Shown here piece after piece: positions 61,145-64,000 of a stretch of 64,000 nucleotides of DNA. The position numbers were made by a program, and so were the translations under genes. Numbering within the stretch: position 1 is the stretch's first letter; each line of letters begins with the position of its first letter. Below the pieces are notes generated by a model that saw only the letters and a list, made by a program, of their open reading frames with translations, had not been told where the DNA came from and ran no database searches. The stretch is from Mycobacterium sp. Z3061 (GTDB taxonomy: Bacteria > Actinomycetota > Actinomycetes > Mycobacteriales > Mycobacteriaceae): the NCBI RefSeq assembly GCF_031583025.1, contig NZ_CP134062.1, positions 1,054,001 through 1,118,000 of the forward strand. Direction: 5' to 3'.

Positions 61145-61150
61145 ACTATA
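61145..61150 (-). promoter_or_regulatory. -10 of leaderless DUF732 gene promoter
   Basis: On the minus strand TATAGT (61150-61145), 7 bases, then ATG. It lies in the 24-base gap behind the methyltransferase gene, so the DUF732 gene may be transcribed both alone and with it. Confidence 0.5.
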
Positions 61151-61161
61151 CACCTGGGCGA

Positions 61162-61897
<736 letters not shown>

Positions 61898-61921
61898 CCA
61901 GAGGGGGTCACCACTGTGGCG

Positions 61922-61979
61922 CGAGCAGGCGCGAAATCGCACTGTGCGGCGCCAAGTCGTGCGATTTTGTGTCTGCTCG
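61922..61979. repeat. 21-bp inverted repeat element
   Basis: Arms 61922-61942 and 61959-61979 with a 16-base loop. Eighteen of 21 positions are Watson-Crick pairs, and the other three would be G-U pairs in the plus-strand RNA. It stands 16 bases after the menJ stop. It may serve as the menJ terminator or be a copy of a dispersed mycobacterial repeat. Confidence 0.65.
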
Positions 61980-61995
61980 GCACCCTTGGGTGACC

Positions 61996-63234
61996 TCAGG
62001 TGAACGGTGGGCGGCGGTCGATCAGGCGCGAAGCCCGCCCGCCGCCGCGCCACACCCGCGCCACCCAGTCGGCGTCCTCATCGGTGACCAGATTGGCCAT
62101 CACCCGCACCGCGATCCGCATCAACGTGGTGGACCGCATCGCGATCGGCCCGGTCGCCGGCAGGAATCGCTGGAAGGTCAGCAGCAGCGCCAGCCGGCGC
62201 GCGACCGAGAAGCCGCGGGCGTAGTGGTCGGTCAGCAGTGCCGGCCATAACTGGGAAAAGTCGGGCAGCTCCAGCATTTCGGCGGCCAGCCGGCCCGTCT
62301 CCAAGCCGTAGTCGATGCCCTCGCCGTTCAGCGGGTTGACGCACGCCGCGGCGTCGCCGATCAGCATCCAGTTCGGCCCGGCCACGCCCGACACCGCGCC
62401 ACCCATCGGCAGCAGCGCCGAGGCCACTGCCCGTGGCGGCCCCTCGAATCCCCACTCGTCGCGCCGCAGGTCGGTGTAGTAGGAGATCAGCGGTCGCAAC
62501 GCCAGATCGGCCGGCCGCCTGGTGGTCGACAACGCTCCCACGCCGATATTCACTTCGCCGTTGCCCAGCGGGAAGATCCAGCCATAGCCCGGTAGCACGG
62601 CGCCGTCGGGCGAGCGCAGTTCCAGATGCGACGTCAGCCAGGGGTCGTCACTGCGCGGCGTCGTCAGGTACCCGCGGGCAGCCACCCCGTACACCGTCTC
62701 CTGATGCCAGCGGCGGCCCAGCTTGCGGCCCAGCGACGACCGCGCGCCGTCGGCGACGATCAGCTGGTCACACGCCACCTCGGTACGGTCCGCCAACGTC
62801 ACCGAAGTCACCCGTCGTGACGAATCATGATGCACCTCAACCACTTTGGTGCCCAGTAACATGCGCGCCCCGGACTCTTCGGCAACCTTGCGGATCCGGT
62901 CGTCCAGTTCCAGGCGCGCCACCGCGCTGCTGTGCGGCGGGAATGACGGACCCGGCCACTGCACCTCCACCTCGCCGCCGAAGCCGCTCATGCGCAGGCC
63001 CTGGTGCCGGATGCGGCCGGACAGCCACTCGCCCAGCCCCAGCCGCTCGAGTTCGAGAATGGCCCGGGGTGTCAGCCCGTCGCCACACGCCTTGTCGCGG
63101 GGAAAACTGGCCGAATCGATGACCAGGACGTCCCGGCCCGCCCGGGCGGCCCAGGCGGCCGCCGCCGACCCGGCCGGTCCGGCACCGACCACCACCACCT
63201 GCGCGCGTAGGGCTCTGGGGACTTTGTTCTCCAC
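61996..63234 (-). CDS. menJ: Menaquinone beta-II reductase (geranylgeranyl reductase family)
   Basis: An FAD-dependent reductase of about 412 residues that saturates one double bond (beta-isoprene) of the menaquinone side chain. FAD motif VVVVGAGPAGSAAAAWAARAG, FPRDKACGDGLTPRAI, and LLIGDAAACVNPLNGEGIDYGLETG-type FAD loop (split as GDAAACVNPLNGEGIDYG). GTG 63234 is chosen: CATACT stands 7 bases upstream; GTG 63240 is the alternative. It is divergent from the prenyl synthase gene with overlapping -10s. Confidence 0.92.
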   Translation of the reverse strand: MENKVPRALRAQVVVVGAGPAGSAAAAWAARAGRDVLVIDSASFPRDKACGDGLTPRAILELERLGLGEWLSGRIRHQGLRMSGFGGEVEVQWPGPSFPPHSSAVARLELDDRIRKVAEESGARMLLGTKVVEVHHDSSRRVTSVTLADRTEVACDQLIVADGARSSLGRKLGRRWHQETVYGVAARGYLTTPRSDDPWLTSHLELRSPDGAVLPGYGWIFPLGNGEVNIGVGALSTTRRPADLALRPLISYYTDLRRDEWGFEGPPRAVASALLPMGGAVSGVAGPNWMLIGDAAACVNPLNGEGIDYGLETGRLAAEMLELPDFSQLWPALLTDHYARGFSVARRLALLLTFQRFLPATGPIAMRSTTLMRIAVRVMANLVTDEDADWVARVWRGGGRASRLIDRRPPFT

Positions 63235-63241
63235 GCCCACC

Positions 63242-63249
63242 AGTATGTT
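63242..63249. promoter_or_regulatory. Overlapping divergent -10 elements of menJ and the prenyl synthase gene
   Basis: Plus strand TATGTT (63244-63249) is 6 bases before ATG 63256. Minus strand CATACT (63247-63242) is 7 bases before GTG 63234. The two hexamers share four base pairs. Confidence 0.6.
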
Positions 63250-63255
63250 GGTCGA

Positions 63256-64000
63256 ATGAGAACTCCGGCGACGGTGGTGGCGGGCGTGGACTTCGGTGAC
63301 GCCGGGTTCGCCGCGACTGTGCGTGACGGTGTCGCCCGGGTCGAGCAGCTCATGGATGCCGAGCTGCGGGGGTCCGACGAGGTGATGACCGAGTCCCTGC
63401 TGCATCTGTTCCAGGCCGGCGGCAAGCGGTTCCGTCCGCTGTTCACGGTGTTGGCCGCCCAGACCGGGCCGGATCCGGACAACGCGGACGTGACGGTGGC
63501 CGGCGCCGTGGTGGAGCTCATCCACCTCGCGACGCTGTATCACGACGACGTGATGGACGAGGCCGAAGTTCGCCGCGGGGCTCCCAGTGCCAACGCGCGC
63601 TGGGGCAACAACGTCGCCATCCTGGCCGGGGACTATCTGTTGGCGACGGCGTCGCGCCTGGTGTCCCGGCTGGGGCCGGAAGCAGTGCGGATCGTCGCCG
63701 ACACGTTCGCCGAGCTGGTGACCGGGCAGATGCGAGAGACCCGAGGAACGCCCGACGGGGTGGACCGCATCGAGCAGTACCTGAGGGTGGTCCACGAGAA
63801 AACGGGCAGTCTGATCGGCGCCGCCGGCCGGTTCGGCGGCATGTTCTCGGGCGCCGACGACGATCAGATCGAACGGCTGAGCCGGCTGGGCGGCATCGTC
63901 GGCACCGCATTCCAGATCGCCGACGACATCATCGACATCGACAGCGAGTCCGACGAGTCGGGCAAGGTGCCCGGCACCGACCTTCGCGAAGGTGTGCGCA
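63256..64000 (+). CDS. grcC1: Polyprenyl diphosphate synthase (GrcC1-like), cut by the window end
   Basis: The first 248 codons of a trans-prenyltransferase that builds long-chain isoprenyl diphosphates, probably for the menaquinone tail. First Asp-rich motif LYHDDVMDEAEVRRG preceded by AGGKRFRPLF; second motif FQIADDIIDID. The frame is open to base 64000, so the C-terminus lies outside. It takes the place of M. tuberculosis Rv0562. Leaderless promoter in front. Confidence 0.92.
   Translation, partial: MRTPATVVAGVDFGDAGFAATVRDGVARVEQLMDAELRGSDEVMTESLLHLFQAGGKRFRPLFTVLAAQTGPDPDNADVTVAGAVVELIHLATLYHDDVMDEAEVRRGAPSANARWGNNVAILAGDYLLATASRLVSRLGPEAVRIVADTFAELVTGQMRETRGTPDGVDRIEQYLRVVHEKTGSLIGAAGRFGGMFSGADDDQIERLSRLGGIVGTAFQIADDIIDIDSESDESGKVPGTDLREGVR

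Overview
This window is chromosomal DNA of a mycobacterium (Mycobacterium sensu lato, environmental rather than M. tuberculosis itself). The base composition is high GC and GTG starts are common. Gene content and order follow, from memory, the M. tuberculosis stretch Rv0502 to Rv0562 almost gene for gene. Mycolate, mycothiol, F420 and phosphatidylinositol-mannoside type functions are all present. I see no rRNA, tRNA, CRISPR array, insertion sequence or prophage.

Layout. 0.1-3.6 kb: envelope lipid genes (acyltransferase, cmaA2, hot-dog dehydratase, HAD phosphatase). 3.7-10.4 kb: a thioredoxin-fold gene and the haem operon hemA-hemC-hemD-hemB, two membrane proteins and the anti-anti-sigma factor OprA. 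10.6-15.9 kb: O-acyltransferases, SGNH hydrolases and an esterase, plus a 38-residue membrane microprotein. 16.0-23.8 kb: an accessory block not in M. tuberculosis at this place: Mn-catalase, hemerythrin, WGxxGxxG surface protein, FAD-Rieske oxidoreductase, ketopantoate-reductase-like and D-tartrate-dehydratase-like genes. 23.8-29.8 kb: hemL, a phosphatase-like gene and the system II cytochrome c maturation operon (thioredoxin lipoprotein, ccdA, resB, ccsB). 29.8-45.9 kb: a MinD-like ATPase, fabH, menA, mtnP, an epimerase, glycosyltransferases, menE, pitA. 46-64 kb: short-chain dehydrogenases, an antigen-85-like esterase, menB, fadD8, menC-bpoC, menD, mgtA, menG, a methyltransferase, menJ and the start of a polyprenyl synthase gene.

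The genes converge on respiration. Haem synthesis (hemA, C, D, B, L), cytochrome c maturation and nearly all of menaquinone synthesis and tailoring (menA, B, C, D, E, G, J, a menH candidate and a prenyl synthase) lie together, with F420-type reductases next to menB and hemL. The most striking observation is in the accessory block: four consecutive genes (Mn-catalase, hemerythrin, WGxxGxxG protein, FAD-Rieske oxidoreductase) each have the same GTTT-N15-GGGTA(A/C) element upstream in the right orientation. That is the form of a mycobacterial SigF promoter, so these genes look like a compact SigF stress module, about 7 kb from oprA, itself a SigF-pathway regulator gene. Several other genes carry -10 elements 6-8 bases before the start codon, as expected of leaderless transcripts, including overlapping divergent pairs at menJ/prenyl synthase and menA/mtnP.
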